From contig CAZIIU010000042.1 in assembly GCA_964539395.1 (NCBI GenBank), forward strand, positions 1 through 26,736: 26,736 nucleotides of DNA, in the 5' to 3' direction. This document shows, one piece after another, positions 7,576 through 15,234 of this stretch. Position numbers and translations under genes: made by a program. Below the pieces are notes generated by a model. It saw only the letters and a list, made by a program, of their open reading frames with translations. It was not told the DNA's origin and made no database searches. The stretch comes from M55B112 sp964539395 (lineage in GTDB: Bacteria; Bacteroidota; Bacteroidia; Bacteroidales; GCA-2748055). The stretch's first letter is position 1. The number at the start of each line of letters is the position of its first letter.

Positions 7576-9666
7576 CTATTTCAACCATTCATCCAGCCAC
7601 CCCCTGAATTCCCGCTGCCATAAAATCGCATTCTGTGGTTTCATCACGAAATGCGACTCTTCCGGAAATACCAGCAATCTGCTCGGAACCCCCAGCAGCT
7701 GCGCCGCGTTGAATGCCTGAAGGCTCTGAGTATATGGGATCCTGAAATCATACTCCCCCGTGATGATCAATATCGGCGTATCCCACTCAGCCACCTTCAG
7801 GTGTGGTGAAAAAGAATAATTCCGGGGTTTCGGAACATCCCAGTATGCCCCCACGTTGTCGTGATGCACGAAAAACATCTCCTCCGTCTCTGTGTACATA
7901 CTCTCCATATTGTAAATACCACAATGGGCGATAAACGCATTGAACCGCCCCTCATGGATCCCTGCCAGATAAAAGACGGAGTACCCGCCGTAGCTGGCTC
8001 CCACTGCTCCTATCCGATCCTCATCCACATACGGCTCCTGTGCCACGTTATCGATCGCTGTCAGGTAATCGAGCATATTCTGACCGCCGTAATCGCCGGA
8101 GATCTGGTCATTCCACTCCTGACCAAAGGTTGGTAATCCCCGCCTGTTGGGTGCCACAATCACATACCCGCCGGCTGCCATCATCTGAAAGTTCCAGCGG
8201 TATGAGAAAAACTGACTTACTGCGCTCTGCGGACCTCCCTGGCAGTAAAGCACGGCAGGATATTCCTTCGATTCATCAAATCCCGGGGGAAGGATCTCCC
8301 ATACCAGCATCTCCTTACCATCCGTCGTCGGTACCCATCGTGAACGTACCTCAGCCATCTCAATATTATCGTAAATATGTTTATTTACATAGCTGATCTG
8401 TAGCTCATCGCCTGTTTCCGTATCAATCCTGAACAGCTCAGTAGCCATCCGCATCGACATCTTCGTCCCCGTCATCACCCCGCCGGCAAGCTCAAACGAT
8501 GTATAGTCATGTATCCCTTCTGTTACAGTTAATACCTCCCGTGTCTCGAAATCCATCACCGCAATCTGGTACGTCGCATAATGACCTGTGATAAACCAGA
8601 TCTTCCTGCTGTCGTCCGACCATACCATATGCGCCACGTTCTGGTCAAAATCCACGGTAAGGTAAGTCATCTCTCCTGTCTCCAGCTCCATCAGCATCAA
8701 CCGCTCCTTATCAGCCTCAAACCCCGGCGTTTCCATGCTCTGCCACGCCATATACTTTCCATCGGGCGAAAATGCCGGGTACTTGTCATACCCCGCTATC
8801 CCCTCTGTCAAATTCATCGTGCTCCCAGTCTCCAAATCATACAAATAGATATCGGCATCAGTGCTCACCGCGTACTCATTCCTGTCCATTTTTTTGCAGG
8901 AGTATGCGATCTTGCTTCCATCGGCGTTCCAGGTGATCTCCCCCTGGTCGAACCATGGTGAGAGCGGTGCCTCATAGGGCTCACCTGCCATGATATCCAC
9001 ATGTCGTTTTAAAACACCGTCATCCAGATCAGCCACAAAGATATGCGACACGTGCGCATCCTCCCAGTGGTCCCAGTGCCGGTACATCAGCTCATCGGCT
9101 ATCCGAACATTCGCCTTCGGCAGATCAGGGTACAACTCCCCGGGCGTCTCCCTGTACTTTACCTCCTTCAGGTACAGCACCCTTGATCCATCAGGCGAAT
9201 ACTCAAATCCGTCAATCCCTCCTTCAACATCCGACACCTGCCGATTCCCGGTACCGTTAATGCCCATCTCCCACAGCTGCCGATCACCCGAAGCGGCCGA
9301 CAGGTAACCGATCAGCTCCGTTCCGGGTTTCCAGCGCGGATTAGAATAAGCTCCGTCACTTCCTGTCAGCTTCAGCAGGTCGGTGCCGGCCGATGTCACT
9401 GTATACAGATCCGTCACCCGCTTCTCCGTCGGTGCATCGTACCGTGTCACAGTAAATACCACAACTTCACCATCGGGTGATAGCCTGTGCTCTCCGATCC
9501 TGCCAAATTTCCAAAGAATCTCCGGCGTCATCACCCCTCCTGCAATCTCCGCCTCCGTCAAAGTCCCGCTAAAATCGGGCACCGGATCACCCGTTACGGT
9601 ATCATTACAGCCATGCAGCAAAAACAGCAGCACAACCAATCCTAAAGCAAATACTTGTTGTTTCAT
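7576..9666 (-). CDS. S9-family (prolyl oligopeptidase-type) serine peptidase lipoprotein
   Basis: This 696-residue exported peptidase probably trims peptides outside the cytoplasm. The start at 9666 is chosen because MKQQVFALGLVVLLFLLHGC is a lipoprotein signal (Cys20); a longer frame begins at 9702. An N-terminal WD40/PD40-like propeller (for example IGEHRLSPDGEVVVFTVTRYD, FEYSPDGSRVLYLK, YPAFSPDGKYMAWQS) is followed by an alpha/beta hydrolase domain. The catalytic triad is visible as Ser558 (GASYGG), Asp640 (GEYDFRIP) and His672 (EESHF). All three are intact, so it should be active. It is divergent from the GH2 gene and convergent with the Rrf2 gene. Confidence 0.92.
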   Translation of the reverse strand: MKQQVFALGLVVLLFLLHGCNDTVTGDPVPDFSGTLTEAEIAGGVMTPEILWKFGRIGEHRLSPDGEVVVFTVTRYDAPTEKRVTDLYTVTSAGTDLLKLTGSDGAYSNPRWKPGTELIGYLSAASGDRQLWEMGINGTGNRQVSDVEGGIDGFEYSPDGSRVLYLKEVKYRETPGELYPDLPKANVRIADELMYRHWDHWEDAHVSHIFVADLDDGVLKRHVDIMAGEPYEAPLSPWFDQGEITWNADGSKIAYSCKKMDRNEYAVSTDADIYLYDLETGSTMNLTEGIAGYDKYPAFSPDGKYMAWQSMETPGFEADKERLMLMELETGEMTYLTVDFDQNVAHMVWSDDSRKIWFITGHYATYQIAVMDFETREVLTVTEGIHDYTSFELAGGVMTGTKMSMRMATELFRIDTETGDELQISYVNKHIYDNIEMAEVRSRWVPTTDGKEMLVWEILPPGFDESKEYPAVLYCQGGPQSAVSQFFSYRWNFQMMAAGGYVIVAPNRRGLPTFGQEWNDQISGDYGGQNMLDYLTAIDNVAQEPYVDEDRIGAVGASYGGYSVFYLAGIHEGRFNAFIAHCGIYNMESMYTETEEMFFVHHDNVGAYWDVPKPRNYSFSPHLKVAEWDTPILIITGEYDFRIPYTQSLQAFNAAQLLGVPSRLLVFPEESHFVMKPQNAILWQREFRGWLDEWLK

Positions 9667-9886
9667 TGTTATATACTCTTTATTAGTAATCAATTTGGAC
9701 ACCTATCCTGATAAAATCGTCCGCATTAGCTCGCTCCCCATTGCAACCTCTCAAAATAAATGATTCCTGAAAATTACCAATTTAAATCCGTATAGCCATA
9801 AGCTACCCTAACAAACCCCACAACCCTTCCTGGCGGCGTTCCCCCGTGAAGGGTACGATTTTATTTAAGATTGTTTAGAATTTCAC

Positions 9887-9894
9887 TATTTTTG
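9887..9894 (+). promoter_or_regulatory. Possible Bacteroidota -7 element in the 9667-9898 divergent region
   Basis: TATTTTTG matches the TAnnTTTG consensus exactly. It sits only 4 bp before the GH2 start codon, so transcription would begin at or next to the ATG and give a nearly leaderless mRNA. No TTTG -33 element is seen at the usual distance, so chance is possible. The rest of the 232-bp divergent spacer shows nothing else I can name. Confidence 0.25.
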
Positions 9895-9898
9895 ACGC

Positions 9899-12157
9899 AT
9901 GAGGGGGATTCTGCTGTTTACTATTCTATTGTTCTGTGCTGCTTTAATGGAAGCGCAGACAGCTATCTACAGGGAGCCGTTGCGGCTCAACTGGGAGTTG
10001 GAATATGCACAGGCCGACAAAGCCCGGGAGAAAAAAATAAAAGCTACGGTACCGGGTACAGTGCAGCTCGATATCGCCGCGGCAGAACGGTATGATGATT
10101 ATTTTTTCGGGGAGAACTGGCGGGACTACCTCTGGATGGAAGACCAGGAATTCTCTTATAAGACCCAATTCTCACGCCCCTTGCTCGCAGCAGGCGAACG
10201 GCTCTTCTTTATCTCAAATGGGATTGATTATGCGTTTGAAATATTTTTCAACGGTACGAGGCTGCATCAGCAGGAGGGAATGTATACACCTGTCAGGCTG
10301 GATCTTACCGATGCCCTGCGTGACCGCAACGAGCTGACTGTCAGGATTCTGCCTGTGCCCAAAACCCGCCGTGAACCAGCCGGCCACATGCAGGCGGTGC
10401 AAAGTGTTAAACCGGCCGCGGGATATGGCAGCGACTGTCACCCACGACTGATCACTTCAGGGATATGGGACAAAACAACCCTGGAGATCCAAAGAAATGC
10501 GGATCTCAGGGATGTCCATATGCGCTATATGCTGAACGCGACCTTCACCGCAGCGGAACTTGAAGTGGCAATCGACGGCAGCAACCTTCAGGGCAACAAC
10601 CTTATCTGGAAGCTCAGGGATAGCAGGGACAAAATCATTGTTGCACGTGTGATCCGGCCCGAAAATGATGAAATCAGGTTCGATGTCACACTCGAGCGGC
10701 CAATCCTCTGGTGGCCGCACGACCATGGCACTCCCTACCTCTATACCTGCGAGCTGGAGTTGCGAAGCCCGACGAATGAACTAATTCAGATCATCACAAA
10801 ACAGGTCGGATTCAGGAGTATCCAACTGGTAACAAATGATGGTATATGGGAGAAACCGGGCAGGTTGCCCTATCCGGGGAATGCAACACCGGCACAGCTT
10901 GTGGTAAACGGACGAAAGATTTTCGTGAAAGGTGCCGGCTTTACTGCCCCTGGGATCTTTTCCGGAAACATCATGGAGGAGCAGTATGAAAAGCTGACGG
11001 ATTTAGCTGTACAGGCGAACCTGAACTTGCTCAGGGTCTGGGGCGGAACAGGCGTCAACAAAATGTCGTTTTATGAACAGTGCGACAGGAAGGGGCTGCT
11101 GATCTGGCAGGAATTTCCACTGGTCCACAACAACTACCGGTCAACACCCGAATTCCTGTCCCTGCTCGAAAGAGAATCGGAATCGATCATCAGGCGATTG
11201 CGCGATCACCCGTCGATCGCCATCTGGTCGGGCGGTAGCAGGCTGTTCAGTGCACCGGATGGCATGACCAGTCAGTCGAACGTACTCCGCCTGCTTAACA
11301 GCCAGTGCCTGAAACTCAATCCGGAAACACCATTTTTCAACACATCACCACTCGAGGGGATGGCTGCCGGACCTTCTTTCTTCAGGGATCCGGAAAGCGG
11401 CAAAGAGGTATATGAACTGGTGGCGGAAAACCAGGCAACAGCCTACACCGAATTCGGGGTACCGGCGCCCGCACCGATAGAGGTTCTGAGAAAGACCATT
11501 CCGGGAAAGGACCGCTGGCCCCCTCGACCCGGTACCGCCTGGGAGAGCCACCACGCCTTCAATGCCCACGGTATCTCCAATGCCTGGCTGATGCAGGGAA
11601 TGATCGAAGACTATTTCGGTCCTTCTGCAAACCTAGAGCAACTTGTACGACACGGTCAATTGATCCAGTCGGAAGGATATAAGGCGATATACGAGGAGGC
11701 GCGCCGGCAGAAGCCTTATTGCAGTATGGCCATCGCCCGCTATTTCAATGAACCCTGGCCCGCCGCTGCCGGAAACAGTGTGGTCAGCTGGCCCGATATC
11801 CCCAAACCAGCCTACAAGGCGATCCGGGATGCATGTCGTCCAACAATGGCAAGCGCCAGGATAAAGAAACTGAGGTGGCAAAAAGGAGAGATGTTCGAAA
11901 CGGACCTATACTTCCTCAACGACTCTCCCGAATCCATCCCGCAGGGGAACCTGGTTGTTCAGCTGGTGGCAGGTAACAAGGTGCTGACAATGATGCACTG
12001 GGATCATGATACTGTTGATCCGAACAGGAACCTTGCAGGACCAACATTCCGGACAGTGCTACCCGACTGGGACACCGACAGGTTCACATTGAAGCTGTTG
12101 GTATCAGGCCGACCGGAATACAACTCGGAATACCTGCTCTTGTATAATGGGGATTAG
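9899..12157 (+). CDS. Secreted glycoside hydrolase family 2 (beta-mannosidase-like), acid/base residue apparently missing
   Basis: This 752-residue protein has a Sec signal peptide (MRGILLFTILLFCAALMEAQ). It shows the GH2 order: a jelly-roll sugar-binding domain (ATVPGTVQLDI, FFISNGIDYAFEIFFNG), an Ig-like sandwich (ILWWPHDHGTPYLYTCELEL) and a TIM barrel (FVKGAGFTAP, LNLLRVWGGTGVNKMSFYEQCDRKGLLIWQEFP). The nucleophile motif is retained as TEFG (Glu518). The acid/base motif, usually W-C-G-G/N-N-E in this mannosidase-like branch, reads WSGGSRLF here, so the expected Asn-Glu is Ser447-Arg448. Normal retaining hydrolysis is therefore doubtful. It lies 34 bp before a symporter gene on the same strand. 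The substrate cannot be told. Confidence 0.85.
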   Translation: MRGILLFTILLFCAALMEAQTAIYREPLRLNWELEYAQADKAREKKIKATVPGTVQLDIAAAERYDDYFFGENWRDYLWMEDQEFSYKTQFSRPLLAAGERLFFISNGIDYAFEIFFNGTRLHQQEGMYTPVRLDLTDALRDRNELTVRILPVPKTRREPAGHMQAVQSVKPAAGYGSDCHPRLITSGIWDKTTLEIQRNADLRDVHMRYMLNATFTAAELEVAIDGSNLQGNNLIWKLRDSRDKIIVARVIRPENDEIRFDVTLERPILWWPHDHGTPYLYTCELELRSPTNELIQIITKQVGFRSIQLVTNDGIWEKPGRLPYPGNATPAQLVVNGRKIFVKGAGFTAPGIFSGNIMEEQYEKLTDLAVQANLNLLRVWGGTGVNKMSFYEQCDRKGLLIWQEFPLVHNNYRSTPEFLSLLERESESIIRRLRDHPSIAIWSGGSRLFSAPDGMTSQSNVLRLLNSQCLKLNPETPFFNTSPLEGMAAGPSFFRDPESGKEVYELVAENQATAYTEFGVPAPAPIEVLRKTIPGKDRWPPRPGTAWESHHAFNAHGISNAWLMQGMIEDYFGPSANLEQLVRHGQLIQSEGYKAIYEEARRQKPYCSMAIARYFNEPWPAAAGNSVVSWPDIPKPAYKAIRDACRPTMASARIKKLRWQKGEMFETDLYFLNDSPESIPQGNLVVQLVAGNKVLTMMHWDHDTVDPNRNLAGPTFRTVLPDWDTDRFTLKLLVSGRPEYNSEYLLLYNGD

Positions 12158-12191
12158 AAGTTAACCAAGGTCATTACTTAAACCTGAAATT

Positions 12192-13163
12192 ATGTTTGAA
12201 GCACTTTCTGGTATTGACGATATCCGACTGAATTTCAGTGAAGGAGGATTACTCTACATGAATATCACACTCGCCTGTATCATGTTCGGTGTGGCACTGG
12301 AGATCAGGGTCGAAAACTTCCGCCGCCTGCTTTTGAATCCAAAATCGGCCCTGCTGGGAATCCTGTCACAATTCCTGCTACTACCAGCACTTACCTTCGT
12401 GCTTGTTATCCTTCTCAACCCTCCGCCATCAATTGCCATGGGAATGATCCTTATCTCAGCCTGTCCGGGCGGGAACATCTCAAATTTTATCTCCGCACTG
12501 GCAAAAGCAAACATCGAACTCTCTGTGAGCCTCACAGCATTCGCAACACTGGCCGCATCATTCCTTACCCCGATCAATTTCGCCTTCTGGGGAGGTCGTT
12601 ATGTAGATTATTACCAACGAGGGGGTGACTTCCATATCCCTATACAGATCGATTTCCTCGAAATGGCAAAGATAGTTTTCATCCTCCTCGGACTCCCGCT
12701 CCTGCTGGGGATGCTTTTCGCCCACTACTTTCCCCGGATTGCCAAAAAATACCTTAAGGAGGTTAAGATCGCTTCAATCTTTCTCTATATGACCTTTATA
12801 GTAGGTGCACTCTGGGCCAACCTTGAGTATATTCCCGGATACGTGCTGCCCGTCGGCATCGTGGTTCTCTTTCTTAATTCACAAACTCTGTTCACCGGTT
12901 ATCTCGTAGGAACAATTGCCCGTACTTCCATTCCCGACAGGCGTACCCTGAGTATCGAAACAGGTATACAGAATTCCGGACTCGCACTGGTGCTGATTTT
13001 TAACCCAAAACTTTTTAATGCCAACGGAGGAATGGCCTTTATGGCCGCCTGGTGGGGAATCTGGCAGATGATCAGTGGCATTGGGATCGCCGCGATCCTC
13101 GGCAGGATCAAATTCCCGGACACCGCCAGGGCCAGGTTCTTTCGGTTCAGAAAGGCTGCCTGA
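12192..13163 (+). CDS. Bile acid:sodium symporter (BASS/SBF) family transporter
   Basis: This 323-residue polytopic membrane protein has about nine or ten hydrophobic segments. The family signature ACPGGNISNFISALAKANIELSVSLTA is present; in BASS proteins this crossover helix region forms the sodium and substrate sites. A late segment (ETGIQNSGLALVLI) matches the second conserved crossover. Members import organic acids, pantothenate or steroids with Na+; the substrate here is unknown. It follows the GH2 gene closely and may share its transcript. Confidence 0.9.
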   Translation: MFEALSGIDDIRLNFSEGGLLYMNITLACIMFGVALEIRVENFRRLLLNPKSALLGILSQFLLLPALTFVLVILLNPPPSIAMGMILISACPGGNISNFISALAKANIELSVSLTAFATLAASFLTPINFAFWGGRYVDYYQRGGDFHIPIQIDFLEMAKIVFILLGLPLLLGMLFAHYFPRIAKKYLKEVKIASIFLYMTFIVGALWANLEYIPGYVLPVGIVVLFLNSQTLFTGYLVGTIARTSIPDRRTLSIETGIQNSGLALVLIFNPKLFNANGGMAFMAAWWGIWQMISGIGIAAILGRIKFPDTARARFFRFRKAA

Positions 13164-13488
13164 TCCTGCTACAGTTACTACTCCCCTTAAAGGCGACAGA
13201 TGTCGGTCCTGTCGGTGCTGAAATGTCACCATTAATAGCCGGTACCTCATTGTCCGCAATGTCTCCGGTATAACCTCCGGAAACATCACCCGGGATAAAC
13301 TCCTCCCCTCCTTTCCCCGGTCTTTGTGCCATACCTGTAAACCGTTCCCTCCTCATTGCTTAGAATAATTCTAAATATATGTAATTTTTATTATGATTTA
13401 TATTATAATTCAAAAATATTATATATTTACTTCTCGCTTTCTTACTTAATATTTTATATTATAACTATTATTTTTTAATTGCTTTGTT
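13164..13488. other. 325-bp intergenic region, AT-rich in its second half
   Basis: The first 190 bp is GC-rich, with imperfect short repeats built on CCGGTA/TCCGG. No convincing gene was found in it. From about 13360 to 13488 the sequence is extremely AT-rich (runs of TATA and ATTT) and contains the perfect palindrome listed separately. This half is the likely promoter and operator region for the SatD-like gene starting at 13489. Confidence 0.6.
13360..13374. promoter_or_regulatory. Perfect 15-bp palindrome, candidate operator
   Basis: TTAGAAT-A-ATTCTAA is a perfect inverted repeat with 7-bp arms and one central base. It lies 115 bp upstream of a gene encoding a protein with a C-terminal HTH, at the edge of the AT-rich region. 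A dimeric regulator, perhaps the SatD-like protein itself, could bind it. In AT-rich DNA a chance palindrome is also possible. Confidence 0.4.
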
Positions 13489-14148
13489 ATGTCCGAAACC
13501 ATTTATGCGGTAATTTCTGGCGAGATCGCCGACAGCAGGAAAATTGCCCAGGATCACCTCGGAAGGATCCCCGACATCATCAGGGCCTCATTCAGGGAGG
13601 TAAACCAGAACGTAAGCGCAGCCCACAGACTTGTTTACGAGATCATCCGGATGGATGAGTTCTTATGCCTCACCAGCATTCCTCAATCGGCACTGCATTC
13701 TATGATGCTGCTTGCAAGTGATTTCAGGTGCCGCTCCTACAGGGAACTGGGTATCAGAACTGAATTAAGGTTGTCTCTTGGTATCGGATTGGCTGAGCTG
13801 TTTCAAAATGAACTGCGTGAAAGCGACGGTACAGCTTTCAGGTATGCCGACAACGGACTTCGAACCATGAAAAGAAACCAGCGCCTTATAATCACCACAG
13901 GCAACAACGCGATGGATGATGAATTCACTGTTGCCTGCGGCTTCATGGATATACTGATCCACGATTGGTCAGATGAGCAGGCTGAGGCGGTTTTTCACCG
14001 TTTCACCGGGAAAAACCAGATGGAAATCAGTGAGGACCTGAATATTTCACAACCGGCAGTGAACCGGCGACTCAAAGCAGCGCATATCGAAGCGGCCGAA
14101 AGGTTTATAAGCCGCTACGAATCATTAATGGATCAAGCAACAGAATGA
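13489..14148 (+). CDS. SatD-family protein with C-terminal helix-turn-helix
   Basis: This 219-residue cytoplasmic protein starts MSETIYAVISGEIADSRKI, resembling the SatD opening (a glycine-acidic motif followed by a Ser-Arg). A central alpha/beta region includes ELRLSLGIGLAEL and SDGTAFRYADNGLRTMK. The last 50 residues (HRFTGKNQMEISEDLNISQPAVNRRLKAAHIEAAERF) form a clear HTH like sigma-70 region 4 or MarR-type recognition helices. It probably acts as a DNA-binding regulator, though the biochemical role of SatD is poorly known. The gene follows a long AT-rich upstream region with a palindrome. The common Bacteroidota partner DUF3307 is not next to it. Confidence 0.75.
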   Translation: MSETIYAVISGEIADSRKIAQDHLGRIPDIIRASFREVNQNVSAAHRLVYEIIRMDEFLCLTSIPQSALHSMMLLASDFRCRSYRELGIRTELRLSLGIGLAELFQNELRESDGTAFRYADNGLRTMKRNQRLIITTGNNAMDDEFTVACGFMDILIHDWSDEQAEAVFHRFTGKNQMEISEDLNISQPAVNRRLKAAHIEAAERFISRYESLMDQATE

Positions 14149-14202
14149 TCGACAATTAAATATCCTCGAATAAGACACTGATACAAACACTATATAAACC
14201 GG

Positions 14203-14679
14203 ATGCTAAATACAAACACCATGAAAATAATTCAACCTGTACTTCTCGCAACAATGATCTCCGGTGCACTATTTCTGTTGCTCAGTTCCGCCGGCATCAA
14301 CTACCAGACCGACATTCTGAAGTCTTCAGCATGGCCAGTTCCAGCTGAAGATACAGATACACATTTCCGTGATTTTGCCCCTGCAAATATCAGTCCGCCG
14401 ACAGAACGGGAAGATGAGATTGAACCATCACTGGTTTCACCAGGGGGAGAATTAACTCCTGATAACCCGGTAATGATCAATACACGCGGCAGAGGTTACA
14501 TACCTCTTGCCAATACCGAAACTGGTACCGGGATTCGTCTGCAAAACCCTTTTAAGAGTGCTGCTTGCCTGAATAAAAACCCCTTGCATAATAGGATCAT
14601 ACAATCCACATTGCAACCGATCGATCTGACCATCGATCCATCTGTCAACCCGTTACCTCATTCAGAAGCATCCCTGTAA
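14203..14679 (+). CDS. Small exported or membrane-anchored protein of unknown function
   Basis: Not recognised. The 158-residue frame starts MLNTNTMKIIQPVLLATMISGALFLLLSS; the second Met (14221) may be the true start. A single hydrophobic N-terminal segment suggests a signal peptide or anchor. The rest is polar, Pro- and Thr-rich, with an acidic patch (TEREDEIEP) and no domain I can name. It lies 54 bp after the SatD-like gene on the same strand, so co-transcription is possible. Confidence 0.5.
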   Translation: MLNTNTMKIIQPVLLATMISGALFLLLSSAGINYQTDILKSSAWPVPAEDTDTHFRDFAPANISPPTEREDEIEPSLVSPGGELTPDNPVMINTRGRGYIPLANTETGTGIRLQNPFKSAACLNKNPLHNRIIQSTLQPIDLTIDPSVNPLPHSEASL

Positions 14680-14752
14680 TTCGAAAACTGGTTTCCATAT
14701 AAGCTTTAATTCTGAACGTATATCCCACAAATACAAACCAATAAAACCTTAA

Positions 14753-15067
14753 ATGAAAATACTTACAATTCACTCAGCAGAGAAAATCCCCGCCGATGAG
14801 CAGAGAAGGATTAACAGCATTCTAAGAATGGAATTCCAATCGGACCATATTTTCAAAGATGAGTCCGATGTACAGTATTCCGCAACGATCAGTCTGAAAG
14901 ATCCATCAGAAACGATCAGGACGATCATTACCAACTCGGCACAAATTCCTCATTACACGCTTATTATCAATATTCTTGACACCGATGCAGGTAAGATTGA
15001 ACAGATGACCGTCAGGAACGGTAACGTGAAAGAAAACCGCTCAGGTAGCTGGGAATGGAACGGGTAA
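14753..15067 (+). CDS. Small cytoplasmic protein of unknown function
   Basis: Not recognised. The 104-residue product (MKILTIHSAEKIPADEQRRI...) has no signal peptide or membrane segment. Its predicted beta-alpha pattern ends with KIEQMTVRNGNVKENRSGSWEWNG. An A-rich stretch (AACCTTAAATG) precedes the ATG, as is common in Bacteroidota. It is third in a same-strand run after the SatD-like gene and ends just before the 19-bp repeat array. Confidence 0.55.
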   Translation: MKILTIHSAEKIPADEQRRINSILRMEFQSDHIFKDESDVQYSATISLKDPSETIRTIITNSAQIPHYTLIINILDTDAGKIEQMTVRNGNVKENRSGSWEWNG

Positions 15068-15087
15068 ACGGGATATGATTTATCCGA

Positions 15088-15227
15088 CAGGAAGGAAACT
15101 CACACCCGGGAAGGTGTTCTATACCCGGGAAGGTATCTTATGGCCGGGAAGGTGTCCTGTACCCGGGAAAGTTTCTTATGGCCGGGAAGGATTCCTGTGC
15201 CCGGGTAGGTGCCCGATACCCGGTACC
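15088..15227. repeat. 19-bp tandem array (about 7 units) between convergent genes
   Basis: Units of the form CGGGAAGGTGTCCTGTACC start at 15107, 15126, 15145, 15164, 15183 and 15202. A degenerate unit lies before them (15088) and a partial one after (15221). Unit ends alternate between ATACC/GTACC and ATGGC/GTGCC types, suggesting growth by 38-bp duplication. Several junctions create the palindrome CCCGGG. The period of 19 is not a multiple of three, so the array is non-coding. It lies between the unknown 104-residue gene and the end of the convergent sensor kinase gene. Confidence 0.95.
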
Positions 15228-15234
15228 AAAACAA

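Noticed and set aside
7357..7623. 88-codon plus-strand frame through the 69-bp repeat
   Set aside because: It has no signal, domain or good start and overlaps the end of the peptidase gene; the repeat itself explains the open frame.
13147..13356. 69-codon minus-strand frame opposite the AT-rich region
   Set aside because: It overlaps the end of the symporter gene and has no recognisable family. Its Gly/Asp pattern reflects short DNA repeats, so I could not support it as a gene.
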